Shown here one piece after another: positions 63,493-64,000 of a DNA stretch of 64,000 nt (positions are counted from its first letter, which is position 1; every line of letters starts with the position of its first letter). The notes beneath the pieces were generated by a model. That model searched no databases and was not told the origin of the DNA. It saw nothing but the letters and a program-made list of their open reading frames with translations. This stretch comes from TMED8 sp038125725 (lineage in GTDB: Bacteria > Pseudomonadota > Alphaproteobacteria > Rhodospirillales > Casp-alpha2). Where the stretch lies: the NCBI GenBank assembly GCA_038125725.1, contig JAYPEK010000006.1, positions 62,001 to 126,000 on the forward strand, written 5' to 3'. A program made the position numbers and the translations under genes.

Positions 63493-64000
63493 TGCAGACC
63501 ACCGAAGGACCCATCGACGGCTTCCTGGCCGACTTCGAGGCGACGGCGCCGGGCTTGCCCGGGCACGGGCTCTCGTGGATGGATGCGCTCCGCAAGGAAG
63601 GCATCGAGCGCCTGCGCGATCTCGGCCTGCCGACGGCCAAGGTCGAGGACTGGAAATACACCCGCCTGCGCCCGCTGGAAGACACCCGCTACCGTCCCGT
63701 CACCGAGGCCGACGGTACGGCCAGCGTCGACCAGTTGCCGAGCCTGCTTGAGAGCGCCGGCGCGCGCATCGTCTTCGTCAACGGCTGCCTGCGCGCTGAT
63801 CTTTCCAGCCTGGATGCGCTGCCCGAAGGTGTCGTGGTCGAGTCCCTTGCCGACGCCATGCGCCGCGACGCCGACTGGGTGGAAGGCTACCTCGGCCGCA
63901 TCGCCGAGCGCGAACAGCATCCGCTGATGGCGCTGAATACGGCGCTGATGAACTCCGGCGCCATCGTGCACGTGAAGAAGAACGTGCGCGTCGAGGCGCC
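63492..64000 (+). CDS. sufD: SufD, N-terminal part (3' end outside window)
   Basis: The frame from ATG 63492, overlapping the sufC stop, is open to the end of the window (169 residues seen). GLPTAKVEDWKYTRLRPLED is the typical SufD N-terminal motif and HPLMALNTALMNSGAIVHV the start of the beta-helix core. SufD pairs with SufB in the SufBC2D complex. It is truncated only by the window edge. Confidence 0.92.

Overview
The window is GC-rich (roughly 65% by eye) and reads as the chromosome of an alphaproteobacterium, most likely a Rhodospirillales-type sulfur oxidiser. The evidence is a complete thiosulfate-oxidising sox core, alphaproteobacterial gene blocks (rne / amiC-mrcA / prfB; glnE with bcp and a DUF455 protein; an iscR-type cysE-iscR-cysteine desulfurase-sufBCD run), TGATG/ATGA stop-start overlaps and frequent GTG/TTG starts. 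No rRNA, tRNA, CRISPR array or phage module was seen.

Layout. 1-324: 3' end of a glutathione S-transferase-like gene. 400-12500: sulfur oxidation island. A left arm holds a SoxS-like thioredoxin, a GlcG/HbpS-type heme-binding protein and an ArsR-family SoxR with two thiol-sensor cysteines. It is followed by a ribbon-helix-helix protein, a FadL-type outer-membrane channel, a Tat-exported SoxW thioredoxin and an unknown secreted helical protein. The core operon soxX-Y-Z-A-B-V runs leftwards from about 10021 to 5277. A second SoxW-like thioredoxin, a YeeE/SoxT-type thiosulfate transporter and a TusA-type sulfur carrier close the island. No soxCD is present here.

12500-16000: quinone oxidoreductase plus wecC-wecB (UDP-ManNAcA synthesis). 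16000-22700: envelope proteins (PDZ protein, DsbA-like, DUF3047 lipoprotein, BepA-like M48 protease, gamma-glutamyltransferase-like lipoprotein with an altered active site, class I aminotransferase). 22700-36000: RNase E, AmiC, PBP1A and, after an accessory stretch (RraA-like, AlkZ-like glycosylase, ketopantoate reductase-like, PilZ, Dyp peroxidase), prfB with its programmed +1 frameshift and a GNAT gene. 36000-43300: small metabolic and regulatory genes, including a WYL regulator with two operator-like dyads, a 23-residue tandem-repeat protein, FliL, Bcp and DUF455. 43300-55200: glnE, a giant AsmA-like protein, two tail-to-tail paralogous membrane glycosyltransferases, tyrS and anmK.

55230-58780 is the most foreign-looking part. 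A REP/MITE-like repeat cluster is followed by one AT-rich orphan gene (55745-57274) whose C-terminus looks like a divergent PD-(D/E)XK nuclease. Next come a decayed copy of the 3' end of the neighbouring alpha/beta hydrolase gene, a cyclophilin-like gene, the intact hydrolase and a second AT-rich patch. 58780-64000: cysE, iscR, cysteine desulfurase and sufB-sufC-sufD (cut by the window end), a cysteine-to-Fe-S-cluster assembly line.

Functionally the window joins periplasmic thiosulfate oxidation (Sox proteins, thiol-disulfide partners, thiosulfate uptake, persulfide-type sensing) with ordinary envelope, translation and Fe-S housekeeping. The best candidate for something undescribed is the solitary AT-rich nuclease-like gene with its repeat and duplication scars. 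The best regulatory leads are the dyads around soxR, yeeE/tusA and 31878-31897.
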